A stretch of DNA of 64,000 nt, from contig JADGPK010000008.1 of NCBI GenBank assembly GCA_017882445.1, forward strand, positions 17,923 to 81,922, in the 5' to 3' direction. The position numbers and the translations under genes were made by a program. This document shows, piece by piece, positions 27,529-35,009 of the stretch. The notes beneath the pieces are model-generated. The model saw nothing but the letters and a program-made list of their open reading frames with translations, was not told where the DNA came from and searched no databases. Positions within the stretch are counted from its first letter, which is position 1. Each line of letters begins with the position of its first letter. The DNA comes from Solirubrobacteraceae bacterium. GTDB taxonomy: Bacteria; Actinomycetota; Thermoleophilia; Solirubrobacterales; Solirubrobacteraceae.

Positions 27529-29142
27529 TCAGCCCGGCGGCGGGGGCGTGTCCTCGTCCGCCTCGGGCTCGAGGACGTGTATGCCGTGGGTCACGTGTTC
27601 GGGACCCATCAGGTGGGCGGGCGCCTGCTCGACGCGCGCATCGAGCAGGCCCGCCGGTGCGATTTCCGTCCGCCGCGAGAAGAACGGGCGGAAGTAGAAC
27701 CGCGAGACCGCCATCAACAGCACGCCGACGAGCATCCCGACCCCGCCGAACCACAGCGGGAGCGTGAGGCCCAGATACTCTTTGCCTTCGGCGTTCGCCT
27801 TGTGGCCGTAATATTTGATCGCGTAGATCCCGATGCCGTACATGATCAGGCCGCCGACGAACGGGGCGAGCCCGACCAGCAGGAACTTGCGCGTGCTCGT
27901 GAACAGCTCTCGCCGGTAGTACCAGGCGCACGCGAAGCCCGTCGAGCCGTAGTAGAAGCACACCGGGATCCCTAGCGCCACGACGGCGAGTTCGAGCACG
28001 GTTTCCGAGATCAGGATCAGCGGGACCGCGACGAGGATCGAGAGCAGCCCGAACCCCCACGTGGAGACCGTCGGCGTGAGGAAGCGCGGGTGGATCCTGC
28101 CGATCACGGAGGGGATCGATCCCCACTTCGCCATCGAGAGCGTCGTGCGCGCGGTGGGCAGGATCGTCGTCTGCGTCGAGGCGGCGGCCGAGGTGAGCAC
28201 GGCGGCGATCAGGAACTTCACGCCGACGGAGCCGAGGACCCCCTTGCCGAGCACGTTCAGCACATCGCCGGCGTTTTCTTCGTTGGAGATGAAGCCGGTC
28301 CCGTGATAGGCCTGAGCGCCCGCGGACACGACCAGGTAGATGACCAGGAGCAGGAGCGTCGAGACGATCGCCGCCCGCCCGGGGCCCTCGTTCGGGTCCT
28401 CGGACTCCTCGTTGACCGCGACGCCGGAGTCCCAGCCCCAGTAGATGAAGATGCCGAGCAGCATCGCCACGACCAGGTCGTGGAACGGCATCGCGAACGG
28501 GTTGAACCAGGAGGCGTGCGGTTGGATCGAGCCGGCCGGGTTGCCGGTATAGACGTCGAGGAGCGCGACGACCGAGAAGACCGCCAGCATCACGACCTCG
28601 AAGCTCAGCAGCAGTTGCTGTATGCGCGCGGAGAGCTCAATCCCGCGGTAGCAGATCCAAGTCATCAGCAGGATCCACAGGACCGATCCCCCGAGCGCTG
28701 CGCCTTTGTGCACTTCCGCCCAGTGCCAGTCGAAGAGCTTGAACGTGTAGGTCGCCGCCACGTACGCCAGCGAGGCCATCACGAGGATGTCGGCGAGGAA
28801 GATCGCCCATCCGTTGATCCACCCCATCCCGGGGCCGAAGGCGCGTGTCGTCCATGCGAACGTCGTGCCCGCATCGGGATCGGCCCTGTTCAGGTAGCGG
28901 TAGCCGGCTGCGATCAGAAGCATCGGGACGAACGAGGCGAGCAGCACGGCCGGCGCGTGCGTCGCCACGCCGGGGTCTGCGACGATGAACCCGAGTGTGG
29001 CCGCGATCGAGTACGCGGGCGCGGTCGAGGCCACCCCGATGACGACGTTCGAGAGGTAGCCGATCGCGTTGCTCTTCAGGCCCTTGTTCTCGACCCTCCC
29101 CGTCGCGGGTGCTCCTGCTATCGCGGCGCTTTCGGTGGCCAT
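27529..29142 (-). CDS. APC-family amino acid/polyamine permease
   Basis: This 537-residue transporter has about 12-14 transmembrane helices. The first unwound helix VVIGVASTAPAYSIAATLGF carries the GxASTxP-like substrate motif common in APC transporters, and FAWTTRAFGPGMGWINGWAIFL is the second family block. The start at ATG 29142 is supported by the Shine-Dalgarno GGGAGAGGAG; an upstream open frame of 43 codons crosses the regulatory region and is rejected. Divergent transcription from the aminotransferase and a shared regulatory zone suggest uptake of the amine or amino acid degraded by the neighbouring enzymes. Confidence 0.88.
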   Translation of the reverse strand: MATESAAIAGAPATGRVENKGLKSNAIGYLSNVVIGVASTAPAYSIAATLGFIVADPGVATHAPAVLLASFVPMLLIAAGYRYLNRADPDAGTTFAWTTRAFGPGMGWINGWAIFLADILVMASLAYVAATYTFKLFDWHWAEVHKGAALGGSVLWILLMTWICYRGIELSARIQQLLLSFEVVMLAVFSVVALLDVYTGNPAGSIQPHASWFNPFAMPFHDLVVAMLLGIFIYWGWDSGVAVNEESEDPNEGPGRAAIVSTLLLLVIYLVVSAGAQAYHGTGFISNEENAGDVLNVLGKGVLGSVGVKFLIAAVLTSAAASTQTTILPTARTTLSMAKWGSIPSVIGRIHPRFLTPTVSTWGFGLLSILVAVPLILISETVLELAVVALGIPVCFYYGSTGFACAWYYRRELFTSTRKFLLVGLAPFVGGLIMYGIGIYAIKYYGHKANAEGKEYLGLTLPLWFGGVGMLVGVLLMAVSRFYFRPFFSRRTEIAPAGLLDARVEQAPAHLMGPEHVTHGIHVLEPEADEDTPPPPG

Positions 29143-29192
29143 CGAGGCTCCTCTCCCTAGGTTGTGCCAGACGCTACATCGCCGAGCAAAAA

Positions 29193-29267
29193 GGTACGGC
29201 CTGTACCGGCGGACACGCAAGTGTCGCGATCCCCAAAACGAACCCATGTCGCTGTACATTCCGTACA
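29193..29267. promoter_or_regulatory. Paired GTAC-N5-GTAC operator-like dyads
   Basis: Dyad 1 is GGTAC-N5-GTACC at 29193-29207; dyad 2 is TGTAC-N5-GTACA at 29253-29267, flanked by a weaker CATGT/ACATG outer symmetry. The centres are 60 bases apart. A third dyad, GACAC-N4-GTGTC (29212-29225), lies between them. The group occupies the space between the divergent permease and aminotransferase promoters. The PucR regulator two genes downstream is the natural candidate binder, by position only. Confidence 0.6.
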
Positions 29268-29299
29268 ACACATGTCCAAGTCGTTGAACGGAGGCGTGA

Positions 29300-29328
29300 T
29301 TGAGGTCGGCTAGAAGGCGCGGTATTGT
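29300..29328 (+). promoter_or_regulatory. Promoter of the aminotransferase-pucR genes
   Basis: TTGAGG (29300-29305) and TATTGT (29323-29328) are separated by exactly 17 bases, a near-consensus housekeeping promoter. The predicted leader of roughly 55 bases contains AGCCGA-N6-TCGGCT (29343-29360), a small hairpin, and a Shine-Dalgarno GGGGAGAAG before the ATG. Confidence 0.6.
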
Positions 29329-29388
29329 TGTCCCTAGTGTCTAGCCGAGTTCATTCGGCTCGCAAAGCACGCACGGGGAGAAGATGCC

Positions 29389-30876
29389 ATGGGTAGTCCC
29401 GCCGACGTAAACCGGCCCTCCCAGGAGAGCGGCGCCGAGGAGGGGTCGACCTCAACGCCGTGGGCGCCGGGTCCCTCGGGCGTGGCGTTGCTCGAGGACC
29501 ACCCCGACCGGCTGCAGCGGCTGGCAAGGCGCCACCTCTGGATGCACTTCACGCGCATGGGCTCCTATGACGAGCACCACGCGGTGCCGGTGATCGTCCG
29601 GGGAGAGGGGTGCTACGTGTACGACGAGCACGGCAAGCGCTACCTCGACGGGCTCTCGGCCCTCTACTGCGTCAACGTCGGTCACGGCCGCTCCGAGCTC
29701 GCGGCGGCGGCGGCGGCGCAGATGAACGAGCTCGCCTTCTACACCAACTGGAGCTACGCGCACCCGCCCTCGATCGAACTGGCCGCGCGCATCGCGGGTC
29801 TCGCGCCGGGCAACCTGAACAGGGTGTTCTTCACCTCGGGCGGCTCGGAGGCGGTCGAGTCGGCGTGGAAGCTGGCGAAGGCCTACCACCACGCGCAGGG
29901 CGATCACAACCGGCACAAGCTGATCTCGCGCAACCTGTCCTACCACGGCACGTCCATGGGAGCGCTGAGCGCCACCGGGCTGACCGCGCTGCGCACGCCG
30001 TTCGAGCCGATGACGCCCGGGGGGATCCACGTGCCCAACACCAACTCCTACCGCTGGCGGGAGGATCGCGACCCGCTGTGGGCGGCCGACGCGATCGAGG
30101 AGGCGATCCTGTTCGAGGGGCCCGAGACCGTTGCCGCTGTGATCCTCGAGCCGGTGCAGAACGGGGGCGGCTGCTTCGTGCCCCAGGACGGCTACTTCCA
30201 GCGGGTGCGCGAGATCTGCGACCGCCACGGGGTGCTGCTGATCTCCGACGAGGTCATCTGCTCGTGGGGGCGCATCGGGCACTGGTTCGGCTGCGAACGC
30301 TACGACTACGTGCCCGACATGATCACGACCGCCAAGGGCATCAGCTCGGCCTACGCGCCGCTCGGAGCGGTGATCGCCTCCGACCACATCGCCGAGCCGT
30401 TCCTGCACGGCACGGCCGCCTTCACCCACGGGTTTACCTTCGGCGGGCATCCGGTGTCCTGCGCGGTGGCGATGGCCAACATCGATGTGATGCAGCGCGA
30501 GGAGCTGTGCGCGAACGTCCGCGCCAACGAGGGCCCCTTCCGCGAGATGCTCGACAGCCTGCGCGACCTGCCGATCGTGGGCGACGTCCGCGGCGCGGGC
30601 TACTTCCAGGCGATCGAGCTGGTCAAGGACAAAGAGACGAAGGAGACGTTCGACGCGCGCGAGTCCGAGGAGCTGCTGCGCGGCTACCTCTCCGGCGAGC
30701 TCTACCGTCGTGGCCTGATCTGCCGGACCGACGACCGCGGCGATCCGATCGTCCAGCTCTCCCCGCCGCTGATCGCCGGCGCGGAGCAGTTCGAGGAGAT
30801 CGAGGCGATCCTGCGCCCCGTGCTGAGCGAGGCATCAGAGCGGATGGAGCGGTGGAGCTCACCCTCGAAAGCCTGA
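29389..30876 (+). CDS. Class III PLP aminotransferase (amine/omega-aminotransferase)
   Basis: This 495-residue fold-type I enzyme moves an amino group from an amine or omega-amino acid to a keto acid such as pyruvate. Visible features are the GGSEAVESAWKLAK cofactor loop, ISDEVICSWGRIG with the PLP-binding Asp, and the Schiff-base Lys in TTAKGISSAYAPLGA. The first 45 residues are extra, polar and probably flexible. It overlaps the PucR gene by 25 bases. With the downstream alanine dehydrogenase and aminobutyraldehyde dehydrogenase, a putrescine/diamine:pyruvate role is the best guess; substrate is not proven. Confidence 0.88.
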   Translation: MGSPADVNRPSQESGAEEGSTSTPWAPGPSGVALLEDHPDRLQRLARRHLWMHFTRMGSYDEHHAVPVIVRGEGCYVYDEHGKRYLDGLSALYCVNVGHGRSELAAAAAAQMNELAFYTNWSYAHPPSIELAARIAGLAPGNLNRVFFTSGGSEAVESAWKLAKAYHHAQGDHNRHKLISRNLSYHGTSMGALSATGLTALRTPFEPMTPGGIHVPNTNSYRWREDRDPLWAADAIEEAILFEGPETVAAVILEPVQNGGGCFVPQDGYFQRVREICDRHGVLLISDEVICSWGRIGHWFGCERYDYVPDMITTAKGISSAYAPLGAVIASDHIAEPFLHGTAAFTHGFTFGGHPVSCAVAMANIDVMQREELCANVRANEGPFREMLDSLRDLPIVGDVRGAGYFQAIELVKDKETKETFDARESEELLRGYLSGELYRRGLICRTDDRGDPIVQLSPPLIAGAEQFEEIEAILRPVLSEASERMERWSSPSKA

Positions 30877-31994
30877 TCGGCGAGCTCGGGCTGAGCCTTG
30901 TCAGCGGCGAGGAGGCGGCGCGGGCGCACGTGCGCTGGGTTCACAGCACCGAGCTGCTCGACCCCACGCCGTGGCTGAAAGGCGGCGAGCTGCTGCTGAG
31001 CACCGGGATCCAGCTGACGAGCCCCAAGCTGCAGCGCGAGCTGATCGGCCGGCTCGCAGATCACGAGATCGCGGGCCTCGGGTTCGGGACAGGCTTCACC
31101 CACCGGTCCCTGCCGGCGGCGCTCGTGACGGCGGCTCGCAAGCGCCGCTTTCCGCTGTTCGAGGTGCCCTACGACCTCCCGTTCATCGCGATCACCGAGC
31201 GATTCTTCGCGCAGCTCGTGAACGAGCGCTACGAAATGCTCCAGCGCAACATGGTCGGCGACGTGCTCGCCGAGGCGCTGACCGGGCGCCTCTACCCGGA
31301 GGATCTGCAGGCGCGGCTACGACCGTTCGGGATCGGCGAGCAGGTGGCCGTGCTGGCTTTCCAGACGTCCGACCCGAGCGCTGCGGCGGCGGCGGTGGAA
31401 AAGATCCTCGAACGCGCACAGGTGCCCAATCTCGTGGCGATCCGCGCTGGACTGGTGTGCGCCGTGGTGGACGCCGGGGGAGCGACAGCGTCGGCGCCGT
31501 TCGAGCCGATCGAGCTCGCGCGCAAGATCCGCGGGGAGCTGATCGACCGGTTCGGTGAGGTTCGCGCGGCGGCCAGCCGCGTCGCCGCGACACATTCGCT
31601 GCGGATGAGCTTCCACGAGGCGCGGTGCGCCCTGGAGGCGGTTCGCCTGCGCGACGGTGACGCACCTGAGGTCGCCTCGCATGAGGATCTGGGCGCCTTC
31701 CAGCTGCTGCTGTCACTGCAGGACGACGATGCGCTGGTCTCGTACTGCTCCAGCGTGCTCGGTCCGATCGAGGAGGGGGAGGGCGAGTACGGCGGCGAGC
31801 TGGTCCGCTCGCTGGATGTGTTCATCGAGAACAACGGCCACTGGGAGAAGGCCGCCAACGCGCTGTACTGCCACCGGCACACGCTGCGCTACCGCATCCG
31901 CCGCATCGAGCAGCTCACGGGACGCGACTGCTCCAGCGCGCGCGACCGCATCGAGTTCTGGCTGGCTCTGCGTGGACGGGAGCTCGCGCGATGA
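30852..31994 (+). CDS. PucR-family transcriptional regulator
   Basis: The 380-residue product begins at a GTG inside the aminotransferase 3' end (VELTLESLIGELGLS). Residues about 5-125 are the PucR N-terminal sensory domain (WLKGGELLLSTGIQL, GLGFGTGFTHRSLPAAL), residues 150-300 a GGDEF-like CdaR middle segment, and residues 320-375 the C-terminal helix-turn-helix NNGHWEKAANALYCHRHTLRYRI. The family commonly activates purine, GABA or amine catabolism. Its candidate targets are the dyads at 29193-29267. The long open frame upstream in this register is only a shadow of the aminotransferase. Confidence 0.9.
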   Translation: MELTLESLIGELGLSLVSGEEAARAHVRWVHSTELLDPTPWLKGGELLLSTGIQLTSPKLQRELIGRLADHEIAGLGFGTGFTHRSLPAALVTAARKRRFPLFEVPYDLPFIAITERFFAQLVNERYEMLQRNMVGDVLAEALTGRLYPEDLQARLRPFGIGEQVAVLAFQTSDPSAAAAAVEKILERAQVPNLVAIRAGLVCAVVDAGGATASAPFEPIELARKIRGELIDRFGEVRAAASRVAATHSLRMSFHEARCALEAVRLRDGDAPEVASHEDLGAFQLLLSLQDDDALVSYCSSVLGPIEEGEGEYGGELVRSLDVFIENNGHWEKAANALYCHRHTLRYRIRRIEQLTGRDCSSARDRIEFWLALRGRELAR

Positions 31995-32012
31995 TCAGGC
32001 CTTCTCGTCAAA

Positions 32013-32027
32013 GCTCCCCGCGGGAGC
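32013..32027. terminator. Small GC hairpin between pucR and ald
   Basis: GCTCCC (32013-32018), CGC loop, GGGAGC (32022-32027). No T-run follows, so this is either a weak terminator or a leader hairpin. Confidence 0.35.
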
Positions 32028-32067
32028 GTCGTCATGGTGATGTATCACTGCAAGGAGCGCCCAGCGG

Positions 32068-33168
32068 ATGAAGATCGGGGTTCCCAGCGAGATCAAGACC
32101 GACGAGTACCGCGTCGCGATAACTCCTGCGGGAGTGCGAGAGCTGACCACGCACGGGCACGAGGTGCTCGTGCAGGCGGGCGGAGGCGAGGGCAGCGCGA
32201 TGAGCGACGAGCAGTTCAGCGCGCAGGGCGCGCGCATCGTGGGAGACGCCGAGGCCGTGTTCGGCGAGGCGGAGCTCGTGCTGAAGGTCAAGGAGCCCCA
32301 GGCCGAGGAGGTCGCGCTGCTGCGCGAGGGCCAGACATTGTTCACCTATTTTCATCTCGCCGCCGTGCCCGAGCTCGCCAAGGGTCTGATGGCTTCAGGC
32401 GCCACGTGCATCGCGTATGAGACCGTCGTGGACTCCGACGGGCACCTGCCGCTGCTCGCGCCGATGAGCGAGGTGGCCGGCAAGATCGCCACGCAGGCGG
32501 GCGCGTTCATGCTGGAGAAGCCGCTCGGGGGACGGGGGATCCTGCTGGGCGGCGTGCCGGGCGTGGCCGCGGCGACGGTGCTCGTGATCGGCGGCGGCGT
32601 GGTGGGGATGAACGCCGCGTTCATCGCCATCGGCATGCAGGCCGACGTGTTCGTGTTCGACCGCTCGATCGACCGGCTGCGCGATCTCGACGTCGCGTTC
32701 GCCGGGCGTGCCTCCACGGTCTACTCCTCGACGCTTGCGATCGAGGAGATGCTGCCGCTGGCCGACCTCGTGATCGGGGCCGTCCTCGTGCAGGGCGGTC
32801 GCGCGCCGCATGTGGTCACGCGCGAGCAGCTGAAGCTGATGAAGTCCCACGCGGTGCTCGTGGACGTCTCGATCGATCAGGGCGGCTGCTTTGAGACCTC
32901 GCGGCCGACCACGCACTCCGATCCGACGTTCGAAGTGGAGGGGATCACCCATTACTGCGTCACCAACATGCCCGGCGCCGTGCCGATCACCTCTACGTAT
33001 GCGCTCACCAACGCGACGTTGCCGTACGTGCTCGAACTCGCCGATCACGGCGTGCAGGAGTCCCTGGAGCGCAGCCCCGGCCTGCGGATGGGGTTGAACG
33101 TGCAGGGCGGCGCGATCACCCATCCGGCCGTCGCTGCGGCGCTCGACATGGGGGCGAGCCCCGTATGA
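32068..33168 (+). CDS. ald: Alanine dehydrogenase
   Basis: This 366-residue NAD-dependent enzyme interconverts L-alanine with pyruvate and ammonium. The start MKIGVPSEIKTDEYRVAITPAG is canonical; the catalytic Lys in VLKVKEP and His in FTYFHLA are present, as is the Rossmann site VLVIGGGVVGMNAAFIAIGMQ. The C-terminal NMPGAVPITSTYALTNATLPY block is diagnostic. In this locus it would recycle alanine made by a pyruvate-dependent aminotransferase and release ammonium. Confidence 0.95.
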   Translation: MKIGVPSEIKTDEYRVAITPAGVRELTTHGHEVLVQAGGGEGSAMSDEQFSAQGARIVGDAEAVFGEAELVLKVKEPQAEEVALLREGQTLFTYFHLAAVPELAKGLMASGATCIAYETVVDSDGHLPLLAPMSEVAGKIATQAGAFMLEKPLGGRGILLGGVPGVAAATVLVIGGGVVGMNAAFIAIGMQADVFVFDRSIDRLRDLDVAFAGRASTVYSSTLAIEEMLPLADLVIGAVLVQGGRAPHVVTREQLKLMKSHAVLVDVSIDQGGCFETSRPTTHSDPTFEVEGITHYCVTNMPGAVPITSTYALTNATLPYVLELADHGVQESLERSPGLRMGLNVQGGAITHPAVAAALDMGASPV

Positions 33169-33186
33169 CGATCGCGATACGCGCTC

Positions 33187-33226
33187 CAGAGCTTCGATAA
33201 CACCCCGGCAGAGCTTCGACAACACC
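33187..33226 (+). repeat. Two 18-bp direct repeats, 22-bp period
   Basis: CAGAGCTTCGATAACACC (33187-33204) is followed by CAGAGCTTCGACAACACC (33209-33226): 17 of 18 bases identical, separated by four bases. A 22-bp period equals about two helical turns, so the copies face the same side of DNA. They end 20 bases before the ATG of the aldehyde dehydrogenase and probably form an operator. Confidence 0.75.
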
Positions 33227-33246
33227 TCAGCGGACGGGAGATCCAG

Positions 33247-34683
33247 ATGGCGAGCACAACAGAGATCCTCGGCAACTTCATCGACGGGGAGCGCGTAGCG
33301 TGCCAGGGTGAGACCGAACCGATCGTCAACCCCGCGACCGGAGAGGAGCTCGCACGCGCGCCGAAGTCGAGCGCCGAGGACGTGGACCGCGCCGTGCAGG
33401 CCGCGCGTGGAGCCTTCGAGGGCTGGTCGAGCACGACACCGGCGCAGCGCGCGCACGCGCTGCTGGCGCTCGCGGACCTCATCGAGGAGCACGGCGCCGA
33501 GATCGCCCGCCTGGAGGCCCTGAACGCGGGCAAGCCGATCGAAGCCGTCACCAACGACGAGATCCCCGTGATGGCCGACAACCTGCGCTTCTTCGCCGGC
33601 GCCGCCCGCTGCCTGGAGGGCAGGGCGGCGGGCGAGTACATGGAGGGCTACACCTCGTTCACCCGGCGTGAGGCGGTCGGCGTCATCGGGCAGATCACCC
33701 CTTGGAACTACCCGCTGATGATGGCCATCTGGAAGGTCGCACCGGCGCTGGCGGGCGGAAACACGGTGGTGCTGAAGCCGGCGGAGACGACGCCGATCAC
33801 GACCATCCGGCTCGCCGAGCTGGCCTCGGAGGTTCTGCCCAAGGGCGTGCTGAACGTCGTCACCGGTCCCGGCCTGCCGACCGGGCAGGCGCTCATCAGC
33901 CATCCCGACGTGGACATGGTCTCGCTGACCGGATCGGTGGACACCGGCAGGCACGTCGCGCGCACGGCCGCGGACACCCTCAAACGCGTGCACCTCGAGC
34001 TCGGCGGCAAGGCTCCGGTCGTGGTGTTCGACGACGTGAGCCTGCAGAGCGCGCTGGAGACGATCGCGGGAACCGGCTATTACAACGCTGGACAGGACTG
34101 CACGGCGGCCACGCGGGTGCTGGCGGGCGCCAACGTCTACGACGACGTCGTCAGCGGCCTCGCCGAGCAGGCGAAGGGGCTCGTCATCGGCGACACGCTC
34201 GCGCCCGGGACGACCCTGGGCCCGGTCAACTCGGCCCGGCAGCGCGAGCGGGTGGCGGGCTTCCTCGCGCGCAGGCCTGAGCACGCGGAGATCGTGACCG
34301 GAGGTGGCGAGCCCGACAGGCCCGGCTTCTACCTGGAGCCGACGGTGGTCGCAGGTCTGCGGCAGGACGACGAGATGATCCAGCGCGAGATCTTCGGCCC
34401 GGTCATCACCGTCCAGCGTTTCTCTGACGAGGAGCAGGCGATCTCGTGGGCGAACGCGACGCGCTACGGGCTGGCCTCGTCGGTGTGGACGCGCGACGTG
34501 GGCCGTGCCCTGCGCGTGTCCAGGGCGCTGCGCTTCGGGTGTGTGTGGATCAACGATCACATTCCGCTCGTGTCCGAGATGCCCCACGGCGGCTTCAAGG
34601 AGTCCGGCTACGGCAAGGACCTGAGCGTCTACTCGCTGGAGGACTACACGGTCGTCAAGCACGTGATGGCCAGCCTGCAGTAG
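33247..34683 (+). CDS. patD: Aldehyde dehydrogenase, aminobutyraldehyde-type
   Basis: This 478-residue NAD-dependent aldehyde dehydrogenase shows [21 protein letters not shown], the catalytic Glu in LELGGKAPV and the catalytic Cys in [13 protein letters not shown]. The C-terminal run [21 protein letters not shown] followed by [15 protein letters not shown] closely resembles gamma-aminobutyraldehyde dehydrogenase PatD/YdcW, which converts 4-aminobutanal from putrescine into GABA. It is last in the amine-catabolic string. A 24-bp palindrome array starts three bases after its stop codon. Confidence 0.85.
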   Translation: MASTTEILGNFIDGERVACQGETEPIVNPATGEELARAPKSSAEDVDRAVQAARGAFEGWSSTTPAQRAHALLALADLIEEHGAEIARLEALNAGKPIEAVTNDEIPVMADNLRFFAGAARCLEGRAAGEYMEGYTSFTRREAVGVIGQITPWNYPLMMAIWKVAPALAGGNTVVLKPAETTPITTIRLAELASEVLPKGVLNVVTGPGLPTGQALISHPDVDMVSLTGSVDTGRHVARTAADTLKRVHLELGGKAPVVVFDDVSLQSALETIAGTGYYNAGQDCTAATRVLAGANVYDDVVSGLAEQAKGLVIGDTLAPGTTLGPVNSARQRERVAGFLARRPEHAEIVTGGGEPDRPGFYLEPTVVAGLRQDDEMIQREIFGPVITVQRFSDEEQAISWANATRYGLASSVWTRDVGRALRVSRALRFGCVWINDHIPLVSEMPHGGFKESGYGKDLSVYSLEDYTVVKHVMASLQ

Positions 34684-34685
34684 AT

Positions 34686-34757
34686 CCGGTCGGCGCATGC
34701 GCCGACCGGCCGAGCGGTGCATGCACCGCTCGGTGGACCCGCACATGTGCGGGTCCA
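34686..34757. repeat. Array A: three abutting perfect 24-bp palindromes
   Basis: Units are 34686-34709, 34710-34733 and 34734-34757, with no spacers. Left half-sites are CCGGTCGGCGCA, CCGAGCGGTGCA and TGGACCCGCACA; each is followed by its exact reverse complement. All centres are RCATGY (GCATGC, GCATGC, ACATGT). The arms differ between units but every change in one arm is matched in the other. As RNA each unit would form a 10-bp stem with a self-complementary CAUG loop. Confidence 0.95.
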
Positions 34758-35009
34758 GGCCCACGCGGCCGGCGGCCTCAGAAACCCGCTCTGTGACGCC
34801 CTTGGTAGGACGTTTAGGTGCTCAGGAGCGGGTTTCGTGGCGCCCGGGTTGCAGACAGCTGACCGCGAGCCTGCTACGGTCCTCCTACGGGCGGCGAAGT
34901 CGTCCGTGAGGTTCTTTATGTCTTTGTTGGCGCTGAAGGGCGCGGATGGGGTCAGTCGAATCTCCATCCGCAGCGGCGGCCACGGGTCGCCAGAAGGAGC
35001 ACCAACAAC
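34758..35009 (+). other. Helicase upstream region with two further stem-loops
   Basis: This gene-free stretch, together with array A, separates patD from the helicase gene. GAAACCCGCTC (34781-34791) pairs perfectly with GAGCGGGTTTC (34826-34836) around a 34-base loop. GCGGATGG (34942-34949) pairs with CCATCCGC (34964-34971) around a 14-base loop. The AT-richer run TTCTTTATGTCTTTGTTGG (34913-34931) lies between. A Shine-Dalgarno AAGGAG (34994-34999) precedes the helicase ATG. The layout fits a long structured 5' leader, as is common for cold-induced DEAD-box genes, or a small RNA. Confidence 0.5.

Noticed and set aside
29143..29271. 43-residue N-terminal extension of the permease
   Set aside because: It would translate the operator region, and a strong Shine-Dalgarno directly precedes ATG 29142.
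34686..34757. CRISPR array
   Set aside because: Units abut without spacers, each is a perfect palindrome, arms are not conserved between units and no cas genes are present.
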